From contig NZ_LMXN01000022.1 in assembly GCF_001442615.1 (NCBI RefSeq), positions 1 to 63,758 on the forward strand: 63,758 bases of DNA, given 5' to 3'. Below the pieces are notes generated by a model. That model worked only from the letters and a program-made list of their open reading frames with translations, searched no databases and had not been told where the DNA came from. The DNA comes from Algoriphagus resistens (GTDB lineage Bacteria > Bacteroidota > Bacteroidia > Cytophagales > Cyclobacteriaceae). A program made the position numbers and the translations under genes. Shown here in pieces: positions 1 to 8,545 of this stretch; the first letter of the stretch is position 1; each line of letters starts with the position of its first letter.

Positions 1-1015
1 CTCACCACAAGATCCACAGACCCACGCCCTTATGGAAAGGGTTAAGTCTTGTTTTATCCATCCACAGGTTGAACAGCTTTTGCTTGATGGGAACCATCGG
101 TCGATTTTAACGAATGGCCTTATATTTAAGCATACTGTAAAATGCACCCAACGAAACATCGCCCATTGCCTGTGCCAGGCAATGGTTCTTCATTATATTC
201 TTTACAGCAAGGTCTTCAACTGATATCATGTCGTGGTTTTTGACAATTTCAGTTGATACCTTATGCAGGTAATCCTTTCTGATATCCGTTAGTTGTTCGT
301 GGACAGCTGCAAGTTTTTGTTTTTGCCTGCCCCTTGATCTGCTTCCTTTTGTTTTCTTCGAAAGCTGTCTTTGCCCAAACCTGAGCTTCTTTAATTTGGT
401 TTTAAGTGATCTGATATTTTCATAACAGCTTCCATCTGAAAGAATGGCAAGCTTTTTTATACCCGTATCAATGCCTACTGGTTTACCAGTTTTGTCATAG
501 GGTTTATGTTCTGTTTCACACGTAATAGAAACATAATACTTACCGGTTGTTGATTTTGAAACAGTGGCAAACAAAGGTTCACCTTCCAACTTTCTATGAA
601 GGTTTATTTTAATCCCTTCTTTGAATTTGGGTATCACGAGTTTGCTGTCTTGAACGGATACATTTTGTGGTATTCTGAAACTTTGCCTGCCGTACTTTGA
701 TTTAACTCTTGGGAACTTGTTCTGCTTGTTAAAAAAGTTCTTGTAGGCGGTATCCAAGTTTCTTATAGATGCCTGTAATGATTGGCTATTCACCTCTTTT
801 AACCAGGCAAACCCCTCCTCTTTTTTCAGTTCAGTTAAAGTCCTCGCATTATCATACTAGTTAAGAGAAGTCTTTTCGTTTAAATATTTCTCTTTACGTT
901 CATTTAAGAACCTATTGAACACAAACCTACAATGCCCAAAATGTTTGGCCAACAAAGATGCCTGTTCCTTTGTCGGGTAGATCCTAAACTTGTATGATTT
1001 GTATATCAACTTCAT
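1..1015 (-). pseudogene. tnpB: Decayed TnpB (IS200/IS605, IS1341-type) RNA-guided nuclease gene, runs off the left edge
   Basis: The frame begins at ATG 1015 (MKLIYKSYKFRIYPT, the usual TnpB N-terminus) and is broken twice. Codon 53 is an in-frame TAG (plus-strand CTA at 857-859); the same frame continues directly after it as YDNARTLTELKKEEG, typical TnpB sequence, so this is a single stop, not a gene boundary. A second lesion lies near 107-118: the frame ends at TAA 107-109, while the expected continuation FVKIDRWFPSSKSCSTCG, including the zinc-finger cysteines, lies in a shifted frame at about 1-113, with several residues apparently deleted at the junction. The RuvC-I Asp (GIDTGIKKLAI) and RuvC-II Glu (SVEDLAVKN) survive; RuvC-III would lie outside the window. 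No TnpA transposase is present. Read as an inactive relic. Confidence 0.9.
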
Positions 1016-1484
1016 TCTACTGACCAAATAACCTTGTTTTTTACTGACAACCAAGCTATTGTCACCAACTGTCAGTATATAAGCTACCCGCAGGATTCCC
1101 TATATCCCTATTGAGTAAAATCCCATCTGATCCCTGTTACCACGTAGCCGAGAAATAGCTTGGCAGGCCAGTTAAATGAGGAGTTAAACCTTATTTTTCA
1201 CCATAGCCCCTAAAGCAGGTTTTGAAACTGAAGTAAGGGGGCCAGAGGTAACCCCTATCCATTTTCTTATCCGGTACATTCCCCCCTAGCTGTACTGTAT
1301 GGTCCGTAGGTTAAAACAAGGATCATCCGTCAGTTATGGTTTCTGCACCCATCTACACTTCGTAAACACTATGGGGATCAGCATCTACTTTGGTCGGATG
1401 GAAATTTCGTTTGTTCAATAGGTGAAGCATCACCAACGATCCATCAGTACATTCTTTCACCAGGTTAGTGTTTGTCGCTTACAT
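1016..1484. other. Non-coding stretch upstream of the TnpB relic
   Basis: About 470 bases between the TnpB start and the end hairpin. No credible open frame on either strand and no tnpA homology that I can see. It is longer than the usual upstream region of a tnpB-only element, so it may hold decayed sequence of the same insertion. Confidence 0.4.
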
Positions 1485-1511
1485 CCCACCCACGCTAAGG
1501 CGATGGGTGGG
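1485..1511. repeat. Inverted repeat, probable end hairpin of the TnpB element
   Basis: CCCACCCA at 1485-1492 and TGGGTGGG at 1504-1511 form a perfect 8-bp stem with an 11-base loop. It stands just outside the neighbouring broken gene, which stops at 1526. IS200/IS605 elements carry subterminal hairpins of this kind, and this position would make it the left end of the element in tnpB orientation. Assignment as the IS end is inference from position. Confidence 0.5.
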
Positions 1512-1525
1512 TTTTACGCTCCTAT

Positions 1526-1802
1526 TTATAAAGACTGAAGAGGACCGACAATTTGTTCTATGGATCTGAGTTCAGCAGTCCAAGGGTTGTTTTTTCCGGA
1601 CAGTTCTTGGAATGAAAAGCCCCGCAAGACCATTCTCCAAAAACCATTGGAATTTTTCAATTTCTTCTCCAACACAAAATGGCACAGGTCGTGAATAAGA
1701 TAGGTTTTTGTTTCTAGCACTGTTTTTTTCAGTTGAACCATCCTTCCTGAGAACGGTGTATTCACATCTGAAGTTTGAACGTTTCAGGATATAGATTCTC
1801 AT
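1526..1802 (-). pseudogene. Frameshifted small conserved protein of unknown function
   Basis: Two overlapping frames make one protein: ATG 1802 reads MRIYILKRSNF...DGSTEK, then the frame that continues sensibly (TVLETKTYLIHDLCHFV...) is one base off. The switch falls on a run of seven T on the plus strand (1723-1729; A7 in the gene); six A would restore one frame of about 91 codons. The composite reads like a small Bacteroidota protein family with a strongly conserved LIHDLCHFV centre; I know no function for it. The gene ends at TAA 1526 soon after IVGPLQSL, a few bases from the TnpB-element hairpin, so the C-terminus may have been cut by that insertion. A sequencing error in the homopolymer cannot be excluded. 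Confidence 0.6.
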
Positions 1803-1875
1803 TATTCCAGTTCAGGTACTTAATTGTAGTGCGGCATCTATGGGGAAGAGAGTTTGACCTGCTTCCATCTCACCG

Positions 1876-2340
1876 TTACTGTGCTGAATAGCTAACAATA
1901 TCAATCCCAACCCCATTTGGGTCAACAACCGCAAAGTGTCTATCTCCCCAAGGTTCGTCCCTAATTTCAATTTTGATTTCAACACCTTTTTGTTTGAATT
2001 CCCGGTAAATGGCATCCACATCCTCTACTTCAAGAGTTAGATACATTCCCTGATTTTGAAAAGGCTGTTGAAAAATAGGTTGTTGACTGGGATGATCCGG
2101 AAGCAAAAAACTAATTTCTGCTTCATTGTTTGGAGTATGGAGCAAGAGGTAAAATTCGTTTTCGAAGGTGACTCCAAAGTGTAATATGTCCGTATAAAAC
2201 TCCTTCGTTTCAGCCAATTTATCTGTTATAATCCCAGCATTAAGTTTCATTCCTCTGTAGATTTTAGCTAATGAATCTGTTTGTGAAAACGCATTTACCG
2301 ATAAGCAAGCAACTATAACGGTAATTATTAATTTTTTCAT
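1876..2340 (-). CDS. Secreted VOC (glyoxalase/bleomycin-resistance fold) protein
   Basis: About 154 residues from ATG 2340, chosen over an upstream in-frame start at 2424 because it begins a clean signal peptide (MKKLIITVIVACLSVNAFSQ) and follows an AAAGGA sequence. The mature part is a single VOC domain: NAGIITDKLAETKEFYTDIL at the start, and DEPWGDRHFAVVDPNGVGIDIV at the end, the hallmark second half of glyoxalase-like domains. VOC proteins bind a metal and act on small molecules or sequester drugs; the substrate here is unknown. An exported VOC protein is less usual than a cytoplasmic one. It stands alone, with no co-directional gene close by. Confidence 0.8.
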   Translation of the reverse strand: MKKLIITVIVACLSVNAFSQTDSLAKIYRGMKLNAGIITDKLAETKEFYTDILHFGVTFENEFYLLLHTPNNEAEISFLLPDHPSQQPIFQQPFQNQGMYLTLEVEDVDAIYREFKQKGVEIKIEIRDEPWGDRHFAVVDPNGVGIDIVSYSAQ

Positions 2341-2679
2341 TCCTTTTGCAGTTTTAGAACATAACAAAGGTCGCAAAACTGAATTTGCTGAAATTGTAAA
2401 AAACAGACAACTATACCCTCCCAAATGCCCATTTTGGAGTGGCAGCTTAAAAAGAATTTAAAATTCTTACTATCTGAGTAAATCGGGACTGTTACAGGAA
2501 GGTGTGTTCCTATTCCAAAACTCATTATTTCAGAGGCTACCAGGTTGGAAGGTTCCTATATCTACCCAAAAGCCTATTGATGTAAACAGCATTTATATAG
2601 GAGCTAAACCTGCAGGAGGATGCCACCCAAAAGTTCAGGTTGTCCTGAATATTCCATATACCGTCCAGTTTACCAAAAT
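2341..2679. other. Intergenic region
   Basis: About 340 bases between two minus-strand genes. It would hold the promoter of the VOC gene and the 3' end of the sugar-transferase transcript. I see no convincing gene, terminator hairpin or repeat. Confidence 0.4.
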
Positions 2680-3399
2680 CTATTTCCCTTTCTTATTGAT
2701 CATGGTCAGGATTGTACTGCCTATTATCTTAAGGTCGGTAAGTAGATTCACCTGCGTAAGGTATTGTAGGTCCAGCCTCACACGCTGACACATTTCCTGT
2801 ACAGTCTCTGCGTATCCATAATCTACCTGGCCAATAGAGGTAATCCCTGGACGTAAGGCAAGCAGCTGGACGTATTTTGGTTGTCTTACTACAATCTGTT
2901 TGATAAAGTGCTCCCGCTCCGGACGGGGTCCTACTACAGACATATCCCCCATGAGTACATTGAAGAACTGTGGAAGCTCATCCAAATGCGTTTTTCTCAT
3001 AAAATTACCCCACCCAGTAATTCTCGGATCATTATCGGTAGTCAGCTGCGGTCCATTCAACTCAGAGTCCACGATCATACTTCTGAACTTCAGGATATGG
3101 AATGGTTTACCATTCCTGCCGATTCTTTCCTGACGGTAAAACACAGGTCCTTTGGAGGTAAATTTGGTGATCAGCATCAGGGAGATAAATACCGGTAAAC
3201 CGGCGAGAATGGCTATTGCTGAAAATATAATATCAAAAGCTCTTTTGGCGACAGCTGTAGTAGCTTCAATCCCCGCATTCATCGTTTGGGTAAATGCCCT
3301 TGTTGAACCGTCGGCAAGAAAGAAAAGATCAGGAACCATGCTTCCCGATTGGTAACCTTTAAAAACAATTTCCTGGTGATAAGTGCTGTTGGATTTCAT
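2680..3399 (-). CDS. Short-form undecaprenyl-phosphate sugar-1-phosphate transferase
   Basis: 239 residues, PF02397 bacterial sugar transferase. A membrane helix near residues 53-77 (AFDIIFSAIAILAGLPVF) precedes the catalytic domain: GPVFYRQERIGRNGKPF, KFRSM, the TDNDPRITGWGNFMRKT stretch, LDELPQFFNVLMGDMSVVGPRPE, and RPGITSIGQV. These enzymes load the first sugar phosphate onto undecaprenyl phosphate at the inner membrane to start exopolysaccharide, capsule or glycoprotein glycans. It lacks the N-terminal multi-helix domain of WcaJ/WbaP, so it belongs to the short PglC-like class, with a non-homologous N-terminal tail of about 50 residues. No glycosyltransferase, flippase or polymerase gene lies nearby, so it is an orphan initiator; the sugar cannot be deduced. 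Confidence 0.92.
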   Translation of the reverse strand: MKSNSTYHQEIVFKGYQSGSMVPDLFFLADGSTRAFTQTMNAGIEATTAVAKRAFDIIFSAIAILAGLPVFISLMLITKFTSKGPVFYRQERIGRNGKPFHILKFRSMIVDSELNGPQLTTDNDPRITGWGNFMRKTHLDELPQFFNVLMGDMSVVGPRPEREHFIKQIVVRQPKYVQLLALRPGITSIGQVDYGYAETVQEMCQRVRLDLQYLTQVNLLTDLKIIGSTILTMINKKGK

Positions 3400-3774
3400 A
3401 GATCTGGAAGTTTAAGTTAAGCGTTCTGCTGATAACTATAAACCAATCCGGATGCCAGGTCAAAACAGGGCTATTCCCTGGGGTTTAACAATAGATTAGG
3501 AATACTACTGTGGCGCCTCTCCGCAGATTGAGATAAGAATTGCCTGATCGCGGTATCTGCCTTACGCTGTTGTTTAAGTATTATAAGGGATACTTATGAC
3601 TCCATATGAAACAGAGCCTAAATAAGGTAAGCCCGCTGCTGCAAAAGTCAAATAATGATCACTGCTTGCAATAGCCCCGGTATGAAATATCACAGTACAG
3701 CCCATACCCATCCTGTTTTTATTCACAACATCCAATTCTCCATAGTCACAGCGCGATGCAAGAAATGGAGTTTG
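3400..3774. other. Intergenic region
   Basis: 375 bases between two minus-strand genes; no supportable gene, RNA or repeat seen. Confidence 0.4.
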
Positions 3775-4524
3775 CTATAGAATGGAGATCCCTGAATCTT
3801 TCAGGAGTTCCGCAGTCGATTCTTTTCCTTCATCATCTGTGATAACAGTGTGCACGGCCGAGGTTGGACAAATAAAAAATACCTCAGCTGTGTTTATCCT
3901 TTGGTGTGGTGTCAATGCGACAACGTTCTTGGATACCTGGACAATTGCTTTCTTTACTTCGCTTTCTTCGTAGTCTATCGTAGTTACTCCAATGGTAGGA
4001 TGAATGCTGCAGATCCCCATAAAGTAAATATCGGCACGTATATTTTGAAAGAAACGTAAGGTGTCGTGACCGATTGCCGTAAAAGCGCTTTTATGAAGAC
4101 GTCCCCCGGCAAATAAAACATCTACACTGGGATGCGACTCCAATACATTTACAATGGGGAAGCTGTTTGTCACTACCGTAAGATTCAGCTCATGGGGCAA
4201 AATACCCGCAATTGCCAGTGCAGTAGTCCCGCCATCAAAAACCACTACCTGACCGGGCTGTAAAAGCGTGACAGCTTTTTTTGCAATTTCCTGTTTTGCC
4301 TCGCTTTGATAAGTGAGCCGATCTGAAAAATGATGGGGCGTAGGTGAATTTGGAATGGCGCCACCCCGCACAGCTTTCAAAAGCCCTTGATCAGTTAGTT
4401 GCTTAAGGTCCCTTCGAATTGTATACTCGGATACATTCAATTGCTTGCTTAGGGTTTTCAATGTCACTTTCTGATCCTGAGACAATGTTTCGAGGATCTG
4501 CCGAAATCGTTCTTCTTTAAACAT
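3775..4524 (-). CDS. DeoR/GlpR-family transcriptional regulator
   Basis: About 249 residues from ATG 4524 (MFKEERFRQILETL); an upstream in-frame extension to 4605 lacks homology. The N-terminal winged helix-turn-helix (TLKTLSKQLNVSEYTIRRDLKQL, then LLKAVRGGAI) is the DeoR signature; the rest is the sugar-phosphate-binding DeoR C domain (VVFDGGTTALAIAGILP, VVTNSFPIVNVL, FAGGRLHKSAFTAIG). Such proteins usually repress a catabolic operon until a phosphorylated sugar binds. It is divergent from the MFS transporter starting about 125 bases away, and the gap contains five TTGCAA boxes, so it probably controls both itself and the transporter. The effector is unknown. Confidence 0.9.
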   Translation of the reverse strand: MFKEERFRQILETLSQDQKVTLKTLSKQLNVSEYTIRRDLKQLTDQGLLKAVRGGAIPNSPTPHHFSDRLTYQSEAKQEIAKKAVTLLQPGQVVVFDGGTTALAIAGILPHELNLTVVTNSFPIVNVLESHPSVDVLFAGGRLHKSAFTAIGHDTLRFFQNIRADIYFMGICSIHPTIGVTTIDYEESEVKKAIVQVSKNVVALTPHQRINTAEVFFICPTSAVHTVITDDEGKESTAELLKDSGISIL

Positions 4525-4527
4525 CGC

Positions 4528-4647
4528 TTGCAATATTATGTCTTTTTGATCAATAATTTCTACATAGAATAAAATTATTGCAATATCAGGCGCAAAAAAT
4601 TGCAATATATTGCAAATTATGATTTACTTTATGTCAAAATATTGCAA
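4528..4647. promoter_or_regulatory. Cluster of five TTGCAA operator-like boxes between divergent genes
   Basis: The palindrome TTGCAA, mostly within ATATTGCAATAT, occurs at 4528-4533, 4578-4583, 4600-4605, 4610-4615 and 4642-4647. Centre spacings are 50, 22, 10 and 32 bases, each close to a whole number of helical turns, so most sites face the same side of the DNA. The cluster fills the gap between the DeoR-type regulator and the MFS gene; autoregulation is the simplest reading (inference). Confidence 0.65.
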
Positions 4648-4648
4648 T

Positions 4649-5908
4649 ATGGAGCAAAATAAAATTCAGAAATCTCCCCGCCCCCTATATCTACGGAGTG
4701 ATGTAACAACTGCTTATAAAGAATTTGCCAAAGCAATTTTTATTGATTCGGCATCACCACACCCGGTATCTCCACGCTTAAACCGGATAGCGGTGGGGTT
4801 AATGTTCTTTATGCACGGTCTGTGCTTTGCGAGCTGGGCATCACGCATCCCTACAATCCAGGATAGTCTCAAGCTCTCTGCCTCTTCACTTGGCGGAGTG
4901 CTCTTTGCCCTGCCCGTAGGCTTTTTCATTTCCCTCCCACTTGCAGGCTGGCTGGTCAATGCGTTTGGAAGCAGAAGAGTAGTCATCATCGCTTCTATGT
5001 TTTATAGCGCTGCCCTGATTTTTATTGGTATCTCTTCAACGACAGTTGCACTTGTTCTCTCATTGCTGGCATTCGGGCTAACCTCCAACTTACTCAACAT
5101 TGCCATCAATACACAAGCGGTATCAGTTGAGCGATTATACTCTAAAAGGCTGATGGCATCTTTCCATGGACTATGGAGCCTCGCTGGTTTTGTAGGTGCA
5201 GCATTTGGAGCGTGGATGATCGCGCAAAGCACCGCCCCTGCGATCCACTATGCCATGATTTCCGCACTGTTTCTATTGCTTACGGTTTCCTGCTCCCGCT
5301 TTCTGGTCGTAACAGATGACGTAAATAAGGAAAAAAGACCCGTTTTCGCCATACCCGACAAGCCATTGGTCGGTCTGGGAATAATTGCCTTTTGCTCTAT
5401 GATGATTGAAGGAGCGATGTTTGACTGGAGCGGTATCTATTTCATAGAAACAGTGAAAGTTGACACCAAATTGACCGGAGTCGGATACAGTACATTCATG
5501 ATCGCTATGGCTGCCATGAGATTTCTTGCAGATGGTATCTCAGGGAGGTACGGACTGCAGAAAATACTTCAGTTCAGCGGAGTATTGACCACTGTTGGCC
5601 TTCTTCTGGCTGTGCTTTTCCCTTCACTCCTACCTGCTATACTCGGATTCTTTTTTATCGGACTGGGCGTATCCTCTGTGGTGCCTATGGTCTATAGTGC
5701 GGCGGGAAAATCAAACACCTTATCACCCGGAACTGCATTGACCGCAGTTTCTTCTTTGGGGTTTATGGGACTTCTTATCGGCCCGCCGCTTATAGGTTTG
5801 CTGGCTGAGGCTACCAGTTTGAGAATCTCTTTTCTCGCCATCACAACAATGTCAATTGCAGTAGTTGTCCTGTCTTCTCTTATACCATCCAAGACAGGGT
5901 CTGATTAA
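4649..5908 (+). CDS. MFS transporter (YbjJ/FucP-like), probably sugar or sugar-derivative uptake
   Basis: About 419 residues from ATG 4649; upstream in-frame starts (TTG 4610, ATG 4619, ATG 4631) exist, but 4649 leaves all five TTGCAA boxes outside the coding region, and no Shine-Dalgarno decides between them. The first 35-40 residues are hydrophilic; the core then shows about twelve helices, beginning RIAVGLMFFMHGLCFASWASRIP, with the MFS loop motif LAGWLVNAFGSRRV after helix 2 and a second-half counterpart LADGISGRYG. This pattern matches the YbjJ-like branch of the major facilitator superfamily. Divergence from a DeoR-type sugar regulator suggests a carbohydrate or sugar alcohol substrate, but nothing in the sequence identifies it. 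No partner enzyme gene follows. Confidence 0.85.
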   Translation: MEQNKIQKSPRPLYLRSDVTTAYKEFAKAIFIDSASPHPVSPRLNRIAVGLMFFMHGLCFASWASRIPTIQDSLKLSASSLGGVLFALPVGFFISLPLAGWLVNAFGSRRVVIIASMFYSAALIFIGISSTTVALVLSLLAFGLTSNLLNIAINTQAVSVERLYSKRLMASFHGLWSLAGFVGAAFGAWMIAQSTAPAIHYAMISALFLLLTVSCSRFLVVTDDVNKEKRPVFAIPDKPLVGLGIIAFCSMMIEGAMFDWSGIYFIETVKVDTKLTGVGYSTFMIAMAAMRFLADGISGRYGLQKILQFSGVLTTVGLLLAVLFPSLLPAILGFFFIGLGVSSVVPMVYSAAGKSNTLSPGTALTAVSSLGFMGLLIGPPLIGLLAEATSLRISFLAITTMSIAVVVLSSLIPSKTGSD

Positions 5909-6175
5909 GAGGATAAGTGTGCCTAATGGATCTGGTGTTTACCTAATCGTGAAAGCAGGGGGGATTTATGGTTTGTGCTAACCAGGGACTTTTTCAGCAT
6001 GCTTCAATTAGACAGGGTTGTCTTTCAGATTCTTTACAGGATCAATACCTCGGTTATACTTTTCACGTAAGCGCTGTTCGAATCCCTGGAAATGGAAAAG
6101 CAAAGACTGTTTGGCTTTAGTCCATCGCTTGCTAATGTCACTGAATGATTAACATTAGGCAGCAACCGGAAAACT

Positions 6176-8545
6176 TTAATGTGTTGGAACCACTTCAATT
6201 TTCTCCATTATGGAATTCCCCTGCTGATCCGTAGCAGTCAGCAAGTAGCCTCCGGGAGCTATTACTATTGCCAGTTCGTGAAAAGTTTTTGTTGTTCCTA
6301 TAAAAGTCTCGTCGAGGTACCAATAGACGTTGGTGTCAGGATTGCGGTGAGCAAGCCTAAATACGACATCATTAACGGTTTCATCAAAATCCTTGGGCAA
6401 AATCACCTGTTGATTTCTACGAGGATAGATAAATGCCATCAGCGGCTCATCTTCTGCAACACAGTCAGGAGCCAGAGGCGGCATTTGTTTATACTGCGGG
6501 TTGACTGAAGCAAAATAATAAGCCATCACCGGAGGTAAATCAAACCAATTGACGGCCTGCATATCCTCCATTGGATAGCAGGAAGAATTGACCCGGTAAG
6601 TTCCTGAGGCATTCAAAAACACCGGCTTATGGTAGGGACAAGAAGCCGTTTTGATACCCTGGGCCGGTAACCATTCCGTAGTAGTGGCATCACAATATAA
6701 TCCCGCGCGATGCCCACTGAGGGGACATACTTCATCCTGCACCAAATCATCATAGGGCATATCGAACCACAGTTTTTTGACAGGCAATTCCTTTAATACA
6801 TCAAATAAGACAGGAGCGGCTGCCAGAACTCCCGTTAGCCCGGGACGTCCTTCTCCATCCGCATTGCCGACCCAGACACCGATTGCGTAATCAGGAGTGG
6901 TCCCCACAGCCCAGGCATCTTTGAATCCATAGCTTGTTCCCGTTTTCCAGGCAATAGGTCTGGCATCTTGATAGAATCCCCAGGATTCATCCGCATTGGG
7001 ACGGTTGGTCTCCCGAAGACTCTCAAATGTTTTATAAATTGCACCGGCTCCAAGCACCGGAGGATCAAACTGTAATTTACCGAAATCCACCTCTTGTCCC
7101 AGCTCATAGATGGGAGCCATAAACTCATCAGTTCTATATTGACCGGAATTAACAGTATATTCATTCAGCGTGGAAGCTAATCCTGCATAAACCTTTGTCA
7201 CATCCAGCAGGCTGCTCTCCGCTCCTCCAAGTATCAGGGTAAGCCCGTAGTGGTCAGCAGGCTTAGTCACATGGCCCAGTTTCATTTTTTTCAGCTGATT
7301 ATAAAATCGCTGCAGTCCATAGTTCTGCAATAGTCTCACGGCAGGTACATTCAAGGATCGGCTTAATGCACTGCCCGCACTGACGGCACCATGGAATTTC
7401 TTGTCGAAGTTTTGCGGGCTGTATCCATTGATCGAGGTAGGCACATCTGCAAGTAGTGTCTGCGGTAGCAGTTCTCCCGCATGCATCGCAGAAGCAAACA
7501 GCAGAGGCTTCAGAATGCTCCCTGTACTTCTGGGTTTATCGACTATATCTACATATTTCCCATGCTCGGTTTCTGTTGGGCTATTGCCCACATACCCAAT
7601 GATCTGCCGGGTATGTACGTCAAGGACCACGATGGATAAGTTGTGGATCTGGTTTTGTTTCAGGCGGTAGTGATGATCTTGGGCAATCTGATTTAGCTTG
7701 GATTGCAGCAGTGAGTTCAATGTGGATTTTACCCGTTGTCCTTCACGCTTTTGCCTTACTTTTTCAGTAAAGTGCTCTGCTGCATCAGGTAAAGCCAAAG
7801 GTTTGCCCGGCAGGGGCTCTAACAATGCCAACTCATACGTCATCTCATCAATCACTCCCTTTTGATGAAGCTTGAGAAGTAGTCTATCTCTTTTTCCCCT
7901 GAGCAAAATCTCATTTTTCCCGGGGTAAATCAATGCAGGGGCATTAGGAAGGACAGCCAAAGCAGCGCTTTGCCCCCAGCTCAGATCTTGCGAAGACGTC
8001 CCAAAATACCGCCATGCTGCAGCCTCCAACCCAACCACATTTCCTCCAAAAGGTGCGTGTGAAGCATACAGGTTAAGAATCTCTCTTTTGCTATACCCTG
8101 CTTCCAGCCTAGTGGCCTGGATAAGCTCCAGTAGTTTTTCGAAATAAGTCCGCTTTTTATTTTTCCGGGAGAGTCTGATTACCTGCTGTGTCAGGGTGCT
8201 TGCCCCCCTGCGTTGGCCTCGGGTCAGGTTATCAAGAATTGCTTTCGCCATAGCCACCGGATTGAAGCCGGGATGGCGAAAGAAATACTCGTCTTCAAAA
8301 TACCGGATAGCATACTCAAACCGCTGCGGGACAGAATCCTGAGCAGGAAAACGCCATTGTCCGTCCATAGCGATACGTGCACCTAGAAGCTCTCCCTCAC
8401 GGCTTTCCACCACAGTGGACATAGGGTCATCAAAAATCGGTTTAGGCAGAGAAAAAAACCAAACCAGAAAAATCAGCAGCCCCAGTAAAACTTTTACTTT
8501 GTGTTTTACCAGGACGGCTTTTATCTGTTCCTTTTTCCGGATCAT
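6176..8545 (-). CDS. pbpC: Penicillin-binding protein 1C (bifunctional peptidoglycan synthase)
   Basis: 789 residues, normal for PBP1C. One membrane anchor at about 18-33 (KVLLGLLIFLVWFF). The GT51 glycosyltransferase follows with catalytic Glu84 in FEDEYFFRHPG and GASTLTQQVIRL. The transpeptidase domain has nucleophile Ser343 in STGSILKP (SxxK), SLN in SRSLNVPA, and KTG at 534-536 in AWKTGTSYG. The C-terminal domain (VFRLAHRNPDTNVYWYLDETFIG) is the PBP1C-specific beta domain. It polymerises and may cross-link peptidoglycan at the inner membrane. Its ATG directly follows the TAA of the alpha-2-macroglobulin gene with no gap, so the two are co-translated; this pairing is conserved in many bacteria and is read as a repair/defence unit for breached envelopes. 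Confidence 0.96.
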   Translation of the reverse strand: MIRKKEQIKAVLVKHKVKVLLGLLIFLVWFFSLPKPIFDDPMSTVVESREGELLGARIAMDGQWRFPAQDSVPQRFEYAIRYFEDEYFFRHPGFNPVAMAKAILDNLTRGQRRGASTLTQQVIRLSRKNKKRTYFEKLLELIQATRLEAGYSKREILNLYASHAPFGGNVVGLEAAAWRYFGTSSQDLSWGQSAALAVLPNAPALIYPGKNEILLRGKRDRLLLKLHQKGVIDEMTYELALLEPLPGKPLALPDAAEHFTEKVRQKREGQRVKSTLNSLLQSKLNQIAQDHHYRLKQNQIHNLSIVVLDVHTRQIIGYVGNSPTETEHGKYVDIVDKPRSTGSILKPLLFASAMHAGELLPQTLLADVPTSINGYSPQNFDKKFHGAVSAGSALSRSLNVPAVRLLQNYGLQRFYNQLKKMKLGHVTKPADHYGLTLILGGAESSLLDVTKVYAGLASTLNEYTVNSGQYRTDEFMAPIYELGQEVDFGKLQFDPPVLGAGAIYKTFESLRETNRPNADESWGFYQDARPIAWKTGTSYGFKDAWAVGTTPDYAIGVWVGNADGEGRPGLTGVLAAAPVLFDVLKELPVKKLWFDMPYDDLVQDEVCPLSGHRAGLYCDATTTEWLPAQGIKTASCPYHKPVFLNASGTYRVNSSCYPMEDMQAVNWFDLPPVMAYYFASVNPQYKQMPPLAPDCVAEDEPLMAFIYPRRNQQVILPKDFDETVNDVVFRLAHRNPDTNVYWYLDETFIGTTKTFHELAIVIAPGGYLLTATDQQGNSIMEKIEVVPTH

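Noticed and set aside
857..859. TAG in TnpB as programmed read-through or an alternative code
   Set aside because: A second, frameshifting lesion downstream makes simple decay far more likely; other genes use TAG/TAA/TGA as normal stops.
1016..1484. A tnpA (Y1 transposase) gene beside tnpB
   Set aside because: No open frame or HUH motif seen on either strand; the element appears to be of the tnpB-only type.
2504..2788. 94-codon plus-strand open frame beside the sugar transferase gene
   Set aside because: Overlaps the 3' end of a certain gene on the other strand and shows no coding texture.
6008..6148. Minus-strand frame (FHFQGFEQRLREKYNRG) after the PBP1C gene
   Set aside because: Protein-like texture but no start codon and only 46 codons; at most a gene remnant.
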